DNA from: Prorocentrum cordatum
Taxonomy: Eukaryota > Sar > Dinophyceae > Prorocentrales > Prorocentraceae
Assembly (NCBI GenBank): GCA_963575745.1
Contig: CAUYUJ010018550.1
Span: 113,305-177,304, forward strand
Direction: 5' to 3'
DNA length: 64,000 nucleotides
Below the pieces are notes generated by a model that made no database searches, had not been told where the DNA came from, and was given only the letters and a program-made list of their open reading frames with translations. Made by a program: the position numbers and the translations under genes. Positions 9,300-17,956 of the stretch are shown here, piece by piece; positions within the stretch are counted from its first letter, which is position 1, and each line of letters opens with the position of its first letter.

Positions 9300-9690
9300 G
9301 ATGACACCTCCGGCCTCCCTGGCGGCGGCGGCGGGGAGCAGTGCTGGAAGCGCCAAGGTGGGAAGCCGTGCTGGTGCTGCTGCAGCTGTTGCTGCTGTTG
9401 TTGTTGCTCCTGCTGTTTCAGGGCCGTCTCTGCGGCGTCAGCTGGCGGCCGCACTGGCGGCGGCGGGGGTGGTGGCCAGGTCTGCTGCTGTTGCTGCGGC
9501 AGCTGCTGCTGTTGCTGCGGCTGCTGCTGCAGGGCCGTCTCTGGGGCGTCAGCTGGCGGCCGCACTGGTGGCGGCGGGGGTGGTGGCCAGGTCTGCTGCT
9601 GTTGCTGCGGCAGCTGCTGCTGTTGCTGCGGCAGCTGCTGCTGTTGCTGCAGTTGCCGCTGGGCTGCCCGCCTCAGTTCAAATATCGCTT
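9300..9690 (-). CDS. Gln-rich, Pro-rich exon with 117-bp internal repeat
   Basis: Minus-strand frame: RRAAQRQLQQQQQLPQQQQ, then two copies of a unit reading TWPPPPPPPVRPPADA, ETAL and a Gln run, ending HGFPPWRFQHCS and a proline run. The repeat period is 117 bp (39 residues), so the frame is kept across copies. Gln and Pro runs of this kind occur in disordered, protein-interacting regions; no fold is predicted. It lies in the minus-strand gene set between the acidic exon (7278-7560) and the CxxC exon (9997-10329). CAG/CTG repeat expansion could by itself produce this frame, so coding status is only moderately supported. Confidence 0.4.
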
Positions 9691-9962
9691 TTCATGTGTA
9701 ATGACAAGAGGGATCGTTACAAGTGCGAGGAGGCCTCCTTTGGCAGGAGGCCTCGCATGGCTGAAAACGAACAGGAATGTGGCAACGCAAATACTTCGAA
9801 ATTGTATCTTCACAAAAAAGAGATCGCGCTTATCATGTGTGATGACTAGAGGGACCGTTACAAGTGCTAGGAGGCCTCCTTTGGCAGGAGGCCTCGCATA
9901 GCTGAAAACGCATACGTATGTGGCAATACAAACACTTCGAAATTAGATCTTCCGCAACAAAG
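9683..9962. repeat. 142-bp tandem duplication, each copy with an AGGAGGCC hairpin
   Basis: 9683-9824 and 9825-9962 are diverged copies offset by 142 bp. Each contains CATGTGTRATGAC, then a hairpin (9725-9756, and 9869-9896 within the second copy) with AGGAGGCCTCC and GGAGGCCTCGC arms, then GCTGAAAACG. It lies in a non-coding gap between two exons. Confidence 0.85.
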
Positions 9963-9996
9963 CAGTCGCAATTGCCCGGACGCGCGCGCTGACAAT

Positions 9997-10329
9997 CTAA
10001 GGCAACCGCAGCTCTCGCTTTTTCCCCTTGTTCCTCCATCCAGACCTTGTCTGCGAGAGCGCAGGATTCGCGAGCGAGCACTGCTTGTTCGCACACGTGC
10101 CCTTGCCCGTGTACGCGTTCTTGTTGCACACCAAGCAACGGCGCCTGAAGCGGCGAGCCCCGTTCCGCAGCGACGGCTGCGCGTCCTCGAAATCGTTCGC
10201 GTCGTCGTCGTCGTCCTGGACGGGCGCATGGCCGTCGCCACGACGAGGCGCTCCACCGCCACCGTCGGGAGGCAGGCCGCCGCCGCTTGACGCGGAAGCT
10301 GCCGTGGCGCCCTCGGAGACCAGAAGCAC
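9997..10329 (-). CDS. Exon with CxxC...C...C cluster and acidic run
   Basis: The minus-strand frame ends at a stop near 9997 and contains a glycine-rich start, VQDDDDDANDFEDAQPSL, then RRFRRRCLVCNKNAYTG, GTCANKQCSLANPALS and a basic SGWRNKGKKRELRLP end. Spacing of CLVC followed by CANKQC suggests a four-cysteine zinc site. It is similar in design to the CNRCC/CDAC region in element 2 at 23.7 kb, which sits at an equivalent place in the gene order. The acidic run comes from (GTC)n. No enzyme function is indicated; nucleic-acid or protein binding is an inference. It may be a terminal exon since the frame closes at TAG. Confidence 0.45.
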   Translation of the reverse strand: MLLVSEGATAASASSGGGLPPDGGGGAPRRGDGHAPVQDDDDDANDFEDAQPSLRNGARRFRRRCLVCNKNAYTGKGTCANKQCSLANPALSQTRSGWRNKGKKRELRLP

Positions 10330-11457
10330 CCCTGACCCCCCACAGGGTGCCTTGTGGGAGGCCTGTCGGGGCAGGAAGATCAGGGAAATTCGTAAATAGC
10401 CGCAGAATTCGAACCCCCCTTCTGTTAGTTTAAACAGGGGGGTCTAAATTTCTGTTCCCAGGAAGAATTTTTGGGACCACCCGAAATGGAGTTTGGGGTT
10501 TCTGGGCCCACCCCAGGATTGTTTTTTTCGGCCTGCCCCAAGGCGGGTTTCTGGGTCCACCAAATGGTGGGTTTGGGGTTTTCGGCCCCCGGGGGCCCCG
10601 AGGGTGGGCTTTGGGGCCCACCCTGGGGGCAGTTCCGTTCGAAAATGAACAAAATACCGACCAGTCGGTATTAGGTTTCCTTTCTCAGCTGTTCGGAGAA
10701 GACGAACCTGCGGCGGAGTGGTGCCTCTTTCTCCTCCTCCGCCCCCCTCCTCCTCCCCCCTCCGTCGCGCATTAGTTTTTTGCGCTCGGGCTCCTGCGCG
10801 AGCAGCAGGAGGAGCACCGCGCGCAGCATGGCGGCGGCTGCGGTGGCGGGGTGCCGCGGGCCGCCCGGCGCTGCCCGAGCGTCGCGGTCTGGTTTGGCGC
10901 GGAGCGGCGGGCGAAAGATACGCGCGATAAAATGCTGGAGGCCTCCTTGAATGAACGCCAGGAGGCCTCCGTGCCAAAGAGTGCACATCGCGTATGCATA
11001 TCACACATACCTGCAGGCGCAAGAAGCCCCCGTTGCATGAACAGCAAGAGGCCCCATTGACCAAGATAATGTGCCTACTCCGAGCATCAAGCATACTTGA
11101 AGCCAAATATAATATGCCGGCATATTATATACATGTACATGCGTATTCGTACTAATACACACACGCGCATCAGAGCCGCACTCCTGAACATTCTCTTGCA
11201 CATAAGCTTATAGGCGCTGCATGTTTGAGTCACATCCATACGCGTGGTTCCCACCTCATGGCAGGCAACATAACCCTGAACATACGTCTGAATCGGTACA
11301 GGATCACACGCTGAAGTTCCCTACGACAGGAGCGCAAACAAACTTGCACGAACGTTATGGTTTTCTGCGACACCGAGAGGGACGTCTGTTGCGCGAAGCG
11401 CGAGTGAAAGTTGAACGGCATGGAAACCAAAGGGGCGCTCGCTCTGCCCTAACCTAT
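10330..11457. other. No gene seen; inverted repeats and GGGTTT-rich segment
   Basis: 10413-10442 is a hairpin (CCCCCC...AACAGGGGGG) and 10653-10672 a perfect AATACCGACCAGTCGGTATT palindrome-like repeat; the 210 bp between them is a degenerate TTTGGGGTTTCTGGGCCCACC repeat. 10937-10970 is an AGGAGGCC hairpin and 11107-11130 a perfect 24-bp palindrome centred on GCCGGC. Nothing else recognised. Confidence 0.55.
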
Positions 11458-12147
11458 TCAACCGGGCCCGAGCTCCTCGCTCAACTTGGAAGCCAACCAA
11501 TCTTTCGCGGCGCCCTCCTCCACGACGCCTTGCTCCATGAGCTCGGCGCACTTCTTACAAAGATCCCTGAGGCACTCCTCGCTTGCCTTGCAGCCGCTGC
11601 CACCTACCGTCGCGATCTCCTTTTTTGTGGCTCTGAGGACCACGCCTGCCCTGTGCCTCGGACGCTTGTAATAGTGCACGTAATACCTCCCGGGCGCGCT
11701 GGGCACCGCGGCTGGGTCGTGCGGCGCCGCCGCCATTGCCTCAGCCACGAGCGCGGGCTCGCGCGCTGCTGGAGCCGCAGGCGCGGCCTCAGGCGCCGCT
11801 GCCTCTCCAGGCGCTCCTGCCACCGCAGCGGGCCTTTTGAACGCGGCCTCAGGTGCCGCCGCCGCTGCAGGCCTTCTGCGCGCGCCCTGATGCGCGCCAG
11901 CCTCCGCCTTCGCCTCCTTGGCCTGGGCTCTGGCAAGGGCCTTCGCCGCCGCCTCGGCGCTCCTCTTCTGAGCCCTGGCGCCTTCCTCCTTGTCAGCGAG
12001 CAAGGCGTTGGCGAGCTCCGTTTCCTTCTCATCGCAGCCTTCGAAGCGGTACACCAAGAAACCATTTTCGCCTGCCCTCAGTTTCGCCAGCATGCCGCCC
12101 TTGTGGGCTTCCATCTTGTTGTAGTCGAACCACACTGCCTCCCATGG
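11458..12147 (-). CDS. KRPAA-type lysine/alanine-rich protein
   Basis: From MWFDYNKMEAHKGGMLAKL at 12135 the minus-strand frame gives about 225 residues: an N-terminal LRAGENGFLVYRFEGCDE segment, a Lys/Ala helix, an RRRPAAAAAPEAAFKRPAA run, then RYYVHYYKRPRHRAGVVLR, KKEIATVGGSGCKASEE and a helical end LASKLSEELGPG. KRPAA repeats followed by a RYxVxYYKR block and a final basic helix are characteristic of a dinoflagellate transposon-associated family I recall from predicted proteomes. The basic, Ala/Pro-rich middle suggests nucleic-acid binding, an inference only. Upstream exon is probably 12256-12440; the interval between is purine-rich. Element 2 has a related protein at 17957-18909. Confidence 0.65.
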   Translation of the reverse strand, partial: PWEAVWFDYNKMEAHKGGMLAKLRAGENGFLVYRFEGCDEKETELANALLADKEEGARAQKRSAEAAAKALARAQAKEAKAEAGAHQGARRRPAAAAAPEAAFKRPAAVAGAPGEAAAPEAAPAAPAAREPALVAEAMAAAPHDPAAVPSAPGRYYVHYYKRPRHRAGVVLRATKKEIATVGGSGCKASEECLRDLCKKCAELMEQGVVEEGAAKDWLASKLSEELGPG

Positions 12148-12255
12148 AAGAACGAGAGCTGCATTCGAGATGGAGGAGGAGGAGGGAGAGCAGAAGGAGC
12201 AAGAGCAGAGGCAGGAGCAGGAGGAGGCGGATGATGATTATGGGAACGCGGATCC

Positions 12256-12440
12256 TCGTTCTGCGTTGGCGCGGCCTTGGCCGCCCTCGTCGTGGCGCTC
12301 GCGGCCTGCTCGTCTGTCGAAGATATACTCTTTGGAGACGAGACCACTGGGATCAGCTCGCGTCGGCGCTTAACATCTGGCGACACACCGTACAAGTCCC
12401 AGACGCTCGATGACCGTTTTGCAGCAGCGGAGGTGGGCAC
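12256..12440 (-). CDS. Exon upstream of KRPAA protein
   Basis: Minus-strand frame reads SSVWDLYGVSPDVKRRREL, IPVVSSPKSISSTDEQAA and RAAKAAPTQNEDPRSHNHH before running into a purine tract (12160-12240). The WDLYGV and VSSPKS pieces resemble the start of KRPAA-family proteins, which open with a short LYGL/LYNV motif and a serine-rich acidic stretch. No stop is seen across the segment. It lies immediately upstream of 11458-12147 in the same orientation, and the interval between is GAGGAG-rich like other probable introns here. Edges are approximate and the initiating ATG, if any, is at 12440. Confidence 0.45.
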
Positions 12441-12484
12441 ATCAGCGAGTGCTCTTTCACCTGCTGGGCAGCAATGCGTACTCG

Positions 12485-12890
12485 ACTCCTCCTCCTCCTC
12501 GTCCTCCTCCTCCTCCTCCTCCTCTTCCTCCTCCTGTTCCTCCTGCTCCTCGTCACCCTCTCCCTCCTTCTTCTCCTCCTCGACTCCCCCTTTCTGCCCG
12601 TCCTTCTTCTCCTCGCCACTCCTCCCCGTCCTCCTCCTCCTACGCCTCCTCCTCCTCCTCCTCCTCCTTCTCTTCCTCCTCCTCCTCCTCCACCTCCTCC
12701 TCCTCCGGTCCCTCCTCCTCCTACTCCTCCTCCTCCTCCTCCTCCTCCTCCTCCCCCTCCTCCTCCTTCGTCCTCCTATTCGCCCTTGCCCTCATCCTCG
12801 TTCTCCATTCCTCCTCTCCCACGTCCTCCTCGTCCTCCTCGCCTCTCCTCCACGTCTACCCCCTCCCCCTCCTCCTCCTCCAGTGCCCGA
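12485..12890. repeat. (CTC)n pyrimidine tract
   Basis: About 400 bp of CTCCTC with occasional T, G and A substitutions, in a probable intron of the minus-strand gene set. It creates long spurious frames in every reading on both strands. Confidence 0.9.
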
Positions 12891-12989
12891 GTGGTGCTGC
12901 GGGATCCCACAGCAAGCAATTGGTTTGGCCCCCCCTCCACGCCTGCGGCCGGAGAGGCCTCTATGGCGGGAGAGCTGTGTGAGGGGTTC

Positions 12990-13381
12990 GGCGAGGGACT
13001 CGGCACGGGGCGGCCGCTCCTCGCGTTCCACTTGGCAGCAACCGCGCGCGCGCTGGCGTGCACCCGCACTCCAGTCACCATTTGCTTCGCCTTGTCAGAG
13101 CAGAAGGACATGGCGCTGCACATGCCCTTGGCCCAGCGGCCAGCATCATCCTTGCTCAAGTTTGTGTGCCTGGACGCGAGCCTCTCCAGCTGTTTTTTGG
13201 CCAGCCGCCTGGTGCCCTCTGCTGCGCCGCATAGGAAGCCTTGGTTGTTCGCGATCACATCCTCCGACGAGCCCTGCACGTCGCACCGCTCAATCTCGAT
13301 GCTGTTGGCTTTCAGCAGCCGAACGACATCATCGTCGCTGAGATCAGCAGTCACGCGGGGGGCGGACCCACCTGCAGCCAT
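12990..13381 (-). CDS. First exon of element 1 gene set
   Basis: ATG at 13381 opens MAAGGSAPRVTADLSDDDV, followed by VRLLKANSIEIERCDVQG, EGTRRLAKKQLERLASRHTN, DDAGRWAKGMCSAMSFCSD and ARAVAAKWNARSGRPV, about 125 residues of clean coding sequence. A GTGCCGAG just after the last block is a possible donor. The segment is helical and basic in its second half; no domain is recognised. It is the most upstream exon of the minus-strand set and lies next to an AGGAGGCC-type hairpin (13435-13462) that separates it from the right arm. It may be the N-terminus of the protein continued at 12256-12440, or a separate small gene. Confidence 0.6.
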
Positions 13382-13434
13382 GCAGCCTGAGCCTATTGCG
13401 CAAGATACATGCATAGCCAACGCCGAAGGCAAGA

Positions 13435-13462
13435 GGGGGCCTCCTTGATCGAGGAGGCCCCC
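13435..13462. repeat. GGGGGCCTCC hairpin
   Basis: GGGGGCCTCC (13435-13444) and GGAGGCCCCC (13453-13462), 8-nt loop. Lies upstream of the first minus-strand exon. Confidence 0.85.
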
Positions 13463-13547
13463 TTCTACGCACGAGCTAGCGAGGGCTGCTACGGATTGTC
13501 GAGAAACCATAAGCGAATGCACGCGTGCATGCGTCCAGGGACAAATA

Positions 13548-14463
13548 TGCATGCGCCCGCAGTTGCGGATAAGAATGAGGGGCGCCCGCAGTTGCGGATA
13601 AGAGTGAGGGGCGGGCGGGTGGCTTGGTGTCGAGATCTTGTGCGTTTCGAACATATTCGTGAGACCAACGAAACTCTTAAAATCAGGCGTCTAAATCGAG
13701 ACACCCCTAAAAATGTGGACCAAGAAAACGAGACACCCCCCCACCCACCCCTCCTCCCCGACACAAGGCCGTCAGAAAAACGACCAGGTTTTCGAGACAC
13801 TCCCCACGCCATGATGTCGATTACGACGATGTTAACGACAATACATGTGCACACGGGTCGTGCACACAACTATGTACATACATACATGCATACATATATA
13901 GGCACATAAAAATATCTAAGCCAACATGTATATGCGGATGCATATGCATTCTTGTGTATATGATCACCGATGTAAGCTGTTGTCCTGATGCAGGTTATAT
14001 CACGTATACATACATGCGTATCCGCACAGCGCAGCATACGCATATACATACACGCATACATCACGGATGAACACACCAAACAATCATGGGCACCAACGGC
14101 CCCCCTAACAACACTAGAGGCGCGGTGGGGGTCGCGGGGTGGGTCGCGGGTGGTCGCGGTGTGGGTCGCGGGGTGGGTCGGGGATGGGTCGCGGGGTGGA
14201 TCGTGGGTCGGTCGCGGGTGGGTCGCGGGTGGGTCGCGGGGTGGGTCGCGGGTTGGGTCGCGGGTCGGTCGCGGGGTGGGTCGCGGGTCGGTCTGGGGGG
14301 GGGGGGCGACGACAAACAACAAGCAACAAGCAACAAGCAACCACAACAACAACAACAACAACAACAACAGCAGCACCAGCAACAACAACAACAACAAACA
14401 CAACAGCAACAACAACAACAAGAAGAACAACAAACCGCACCACGGAACTCCACTTCAACCACG
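13548..14463. repeat. Right 0.9-kb inverted arm of element 1
   Basis: Reverse complement of 1787-2672 over most of its length: CCCGCAGTTGCGGATAAG, then the CGAGACACCCC segment, ATGCATAC-rich part, GTGGGTCGCGG minisatellite (14110-14300) and (CAA)n (14340-14420). The extreme outer edge present at 1787 is missing here after CCACTTCAACCACGCG. The inner edge duplicates the GCCCGCAGTTGCGGATAAGA piece twice. Confidence 0.85.
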
Positions 14464-15010
14464 CGCGACCTGGCGTTTGAAAATAACCGTTCGAAAATCC
14501 AGACAAAGATCGAAACAACCGAAAACCAAAACCAAACGAACCTGACCACGAAAACAAACGAACGAAACAAAAAACCCGCACCAAAAACGAAACCCAAACC
14601 CACGAAAAACAAACGACCACCAAACCAAAAACACAAGAAACCCAACAAACAACAACCGAAACCCTCTCCACAGAAACCAAAAAACCAAAGAAAAACGAAA
14701 AGAATTCGACCATCGAATAAAGAAAAACCCCAACAGAACTCATCGACGAAAAACCAAAAAAAACCACAAGAAAAACGACACCTAAGAACGATCGAAAAAC
14801 TGAACCTAAAAACAAACCCAGGGACGACTAGAATACGAATCGAATCGACCCCCACGCTGAAAAGCAGGGACACTAACACAACTCGTTCTGATAAGCTTCG
14901 TCCAGGGACATATGTTTGTGTAGGGGCGTTGTGCCTGCGAACAAGTATACCCGTCCGGGGACAAATCCTCTGGACCGATGAACACATGTTTGTCTGTGGA
15001 CAAGCTTTGG
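14464..15010. repeat. A/C-rich tract and right GTCC cluster
   Basis: 14470-14820 is strikingly A- and C-rich on the plus strand (AAACCAAACC-type words, almost no T), giving open frames in two readings that I take as compositional. 14903-15003 carries GTCCAGGGAC, GTCCGGGGAC and related words, mirroring the left subterminal cluster of element 1. Confidence 0.7.
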
Positions 15011-15020
15011 AACCTCTGGG

Positions 15021-15616
15021 GCGAGGGCGCCGGTTTGGGATTCGTCGGCGGATCCAGCGGATCTGTCCGGAAACGGTGCCGGAGGCCGCTCTGGGCTCCT
15101 CTGGGCACCTCCCCCGGGGCCGGTTTTGCGAGGATGTCTTAAGCGAGGGCGGCGGTTTTTGGGATTTCGTCCGGCGGAAATTCCATACCGGAACAGTCCG
15201 GAAACGGTGCCGGAGAGGCCGCGCTAGCTGGGCTCCTCTGGGCACATCCCCCAGGGGGTGGGGGGGGGGGGGCCGGTTTTGTGTGATGTCTCAAGCTAGT
15301 GCAAGGTTTGGGGGATTCGTTCGGCGGATCTGTACCGAAAACGTGCCCGAGCCGATAAGGCCGCTCTGGGCTCCTCTGGGCATCCCCCCCGGGGCCCGGT
15401 TTGCGAGGATGTCTCAGGCGAGGGCGCCGGTTTGGGATTCGTCACCGGATCCAGTAGCGATCCGTCCGGGAAACAGTCCGAGGGCCGCCTCTGGGCTTCC
15501 TCTGAGGCCACCTGCCCCCGCGGCCGTTTTGCGAGATGTCTCAAGCGAGGGCCCGGGTTTGGGATTTCGTCACCGGATTCCAGCGGTTCTGCCGAAAACT
15601 GGTGCCGGAGGCCGCG
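15021..15616. repeat. Satellite array, block 2 (degenerate)
   Basis: About five units of the same satellite as block 1, cores near 15021, 15138, 15290, 15413 and 15537. Divergence and small indels increase to the right, towards the edge of element 2. Confidence 0.9.
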
Positions 15617-15660
15617 CTGCTTGATTATCGTCGGGTGGCTGTAAGTGCGGTAAGAGCGTT

Positions 15661-16810
15661 CATCTTACATAATCTTAGTTAAGCCATAGAACGTACACTT
15701 GTTGATCGCGCATCTCATGTGTGCATATGCAATACTTATGGTGTTTGTAAGTGTAGATGTAAGTTATATACTAAGTTAGATATCTCTGCTAAGTCGATGG
15801 GGCTGAACATATTCGTGTTTTTGCTAATCATTTGCGTATTTTTTATTCTTAACTTTTTTGAAAACCATTGAATTTCCGTTGTTGTTGTTGTTCAGTTGTT
15901 CAGGACCGAGGCGCCGCAGGTACTTGCTGTACCTCGCGGCCGCGGCGCTGCGGGCTGCGCGCATGCCCGCGGGGAGGGGGGAGGGAAGGAGGAAAATGTT
16001 TATCCATGTGTCTTCGGCCCTCCCTTATCCCCCCTTTCCTTAGGCGGCGCACCGCCTTCTCCTCCGTCGCCTCGTCCTCCGTCGGCGGAAATCCGCCTTC
16101 TCCCCCCCCCATGGCGGCAATCCGCCTTCTCCCCCTCCGTGGCGGCAAACCGCCCTTCTGGCGGCAAACCGCTTTCTCCTCCTTTGGCGGCAAACCGCCT
16201 ACCCCTTCTGGCGGCAAACCGCCTTCTCCTCCTCTGGCGGCAAACCGCCTACCCCTTCTGGGGGCAAACCGCCTACTCCTCCTCTGGCGGCAAACCGCCT
16301 TCTCCTCCTCGTGGCGGGAAACCGCTTCTTCCCAACCGCCCTATCGGCAGCTTGCTTTGCCGCCTCCTTCCACCCCCTCGGCGGCAAGCCGCCCACCCCT
16401 TTCCCCCCTCCCCTCCCTGGCCTCTCCTTGACCCACCCTCCCCCATAGCTCTCTTCTTCCCCCCCGCGCACCCTTCGGCACCCCCTCCCCCGCCCCCCCT
16501 TCGACACCCTCTCCCCCCTGCGCCCCCCCCTCACCCAGGAGGAGGAGGAGGAGGAGGAGGAGGGAGAGGGGGAAGAGGAGAAGGAGGAGGAGGAGGAGGG
16601 GGAGGAGGGGGAGGAGGGGGAGGATGAGGAGGAGGAGGAGGAGGAGGGGGAGGAGGAGGAGGAGCAGGAAGAGCAGGAGTAGGATATGTCCGTCGCACGC
16701 GCGTTGGCTCGAACCGTTTTTGGCGAGCCCTCCTCCGAGGGCTTCGGGCGGCGTGCGCGCGCGGGGAGTCGCGCACTCCGCTCGGCGCGCGGTCGCGCCG
16801 CATCGCTGCC
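15661..16810. other. Left non-coding part of element 2
   Basis: 15661-15890 is AT-rich with CTTAGTTAA and ACTAAGTTAG words. 16080-16400 holds about ten GGCGG(CAAA)CCGCC-type hairpins. 16520-16680 is a GGA purine tract. No gene is supported before 16811. Confidence 0.65.
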
Positions 16811-17752
16811 ATGGAGGGCATCCTTCGAGGCCGCCTGGAGGAGGCGCGGGCGGCGTTCGTAGCGCGCGGCAGTGCGACGGAGCACCTTCCTGCCTGCATC
16901 CAGGCAGCGACGTCCCAGCGCTGGTCGCAGCTCCAGAGTGCGCAGTTTGCTGCTTTGGGCGGCGGCGTGGGGTGGGCGCAGTCCGAGCTGGGAGACTTCT
17001 TGCAGGCTCTGTCGTCGGGCAGCCTGCAGGGGAGGAAGCTCCAGAACTACGAGGGGTTCATTGAATTTCTGACGCCTCAGTTGTGGGAGTTCGTGCTCTC
17101 GCCGCATACGGGCTTCACTGCCAAGATGGCGGCGTTCTCAGAGCACCTCGGGGCGCTTGGCCTGAGGCATCCGAGCTGCCCGACGGCCGCCAATATGGCA
17201 GCATTCTTGTTGCTGGTGTGCAAGCAGACAGGCGAGGAGACGGGCGAGATCACGAGGGAGCTGTTGCAGTCATATCTGGCCACAGTGAAATCCTCGTTCA
17301 AGAATCTCGTGGCGACGATGCCGCCGCCCAGGGATGGCATCCAGGCTCTCCCCATCACGCCTGGGAGGCTCCAGTCTCAGTACCCCAACACGTACGTCGA
17401 CGCCTTCCCGCCAGGTGTTGGAGCGACGGCGCCGCAGATAAATCCCGTCGAGATGGTGACGATTGCGAAGCTGATTAATCTCCGTGCAGGGAAGATGAGC
17501 GGCCACCTCGCGCTGCCCGCGCCTGCGCCCGCCCGCGGCGGGCTGCAGCCATCCCACGGCCCAGGCGGCGGCTCTCCTCAGCAGCACCTCCCCATCGCGG
17601 CGGCCGATTCGTTCTCTGGGCGCTGGCCGACGGCTCCACGGGGAATAACAGAACGTATTCCCCCGCGGGACACCTGGTATTGGGTCGAGGGGTGGGTTCC
17701 TGGATCGGCGCGGGGTACGTTTCTGGATGCCTGGATGGAGGGCGTGTTGTGA
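16811..17752 (+). CDS. First protein of element 2 gene set
   Basis: ATG at 16811 opens MEGILRGRLEEARAAFVAR and the frame stays open for 313 codons. Blocks in order: LQALSSGSLQGRKLQNYEGF, IEFLTPQLWEFVLSPHTGF, TAKMAAFSEHLGALGLRHPS, ANMAAFLLLVCKQTGE, NLVATMPPPRDGIQALPITP and INPVEMVTIAKLINLRAGK. This order (FIxFxTxxxWxxI, AKxxALxxHxxxLGLxxPSE) is what I recall as the first module of an abundant dinoflagellate transposon-associated gene family. It is largely helical, without signal peptide. The last 60 residues are Pro/Gly/Ala-rich and may be intronic read-through; the frame ends at the palindrome at 17752. Gene order to the next module (17957) suggests one multi-exon gene. Confidence 0.65.
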   Translation: MEGILRGRLEEARAAFVARGSATEHLPACIQAATSQRWSQLQSAQFAALGGGVGWAQSELGDFLQALSSGSLQGRKLQNYEGFIEFLTPQLWEFVLSPHTGFTAKMAAFSEHLGALGLRHPSCPTAANMAAFLLLVCKQTGEETGEITRELLQSYLATVKSSFKNLVATMPPPRDGIQALPITPGRLQSQYPNTYVDAFPPGVGATAPQINPVEMVTIAKLINLRAGKMSGHLALPAPAPARGGLQPSHGPGGGSPQQHLPIAAADSFSGRWPTAPRGITERIPPRDTWYWVEGWVPGSARGTFLDAWMEGVL

Positions 17753-17805
17753 AATATTCCCCCCCCCCCCATCCCCCTAGGGGGATGGGGGGGGGGGAAT
17801 ATTTT
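17752..17805. repeat. 54-bp near-perfect palindrome
   Basis: AATATT, a C run, ATCCCC, then CTAG at the centre, then GGGGAT, a G run and AATATT. The arms are complementary over about 26 bp with at most a one-base difference in run length. It would form a long hairpin as RNA, and lies between the first two modules of the element 2 gene. Confidence 0.9.
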
Positions 17806-17956
17806 CGTTCGGCGGTGATCCGCCTGATTCCAGGTGGGGCTTTCGCGCAGCGGCGGCCGCTGGCCCAACCCAGCCATCCAGCTGATCGACCGCTCGCAGA
17901 CGCAGCAGCCGCAGGAGCCGTTGCAAGAACGAGCAGGTTCGAACCACCCGCTTTCG

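Larger units (their letters stand above)
1351..15020 (-). mobile_element. Element 1: large composite element inserted in satellite
   Basis: Satellite stops at about 1350 and resumes at 15021 in the same orientation. The ends are imperfect inverted repeats: CCATGAGGTTCAAAAGGTCT at 1351 against the complement of 15000-15018 (CCAGAGGTTCCAAAGCTTGT). Inside each end lie GTCCNNGGAC clusters (1581-1776, 14903-15003) and 0.9-kb inverted arms. Between the arms sits a minus-strand set of exons of a dinoflagellate transposon-like multi-domain gene. The boundaries are an inference; the terminal repeats are short and have several mismatches. Confidence 0.5.

Noticed and set aside
12277-13448. Plus-strand frames of 324-354 codons rich in Leu, Ser and Pro
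   Set aside because: Produced by the (CTC)n tract and shadows of the minus-strand exons at 12256-13381.
14086-15624. 512-codon plus-strand frame
   Set aside because: Runs through a GTGGGTCGCGG minisatellite, (CAA)n, an A/C-rich tract and satellite; no consistent protein content.
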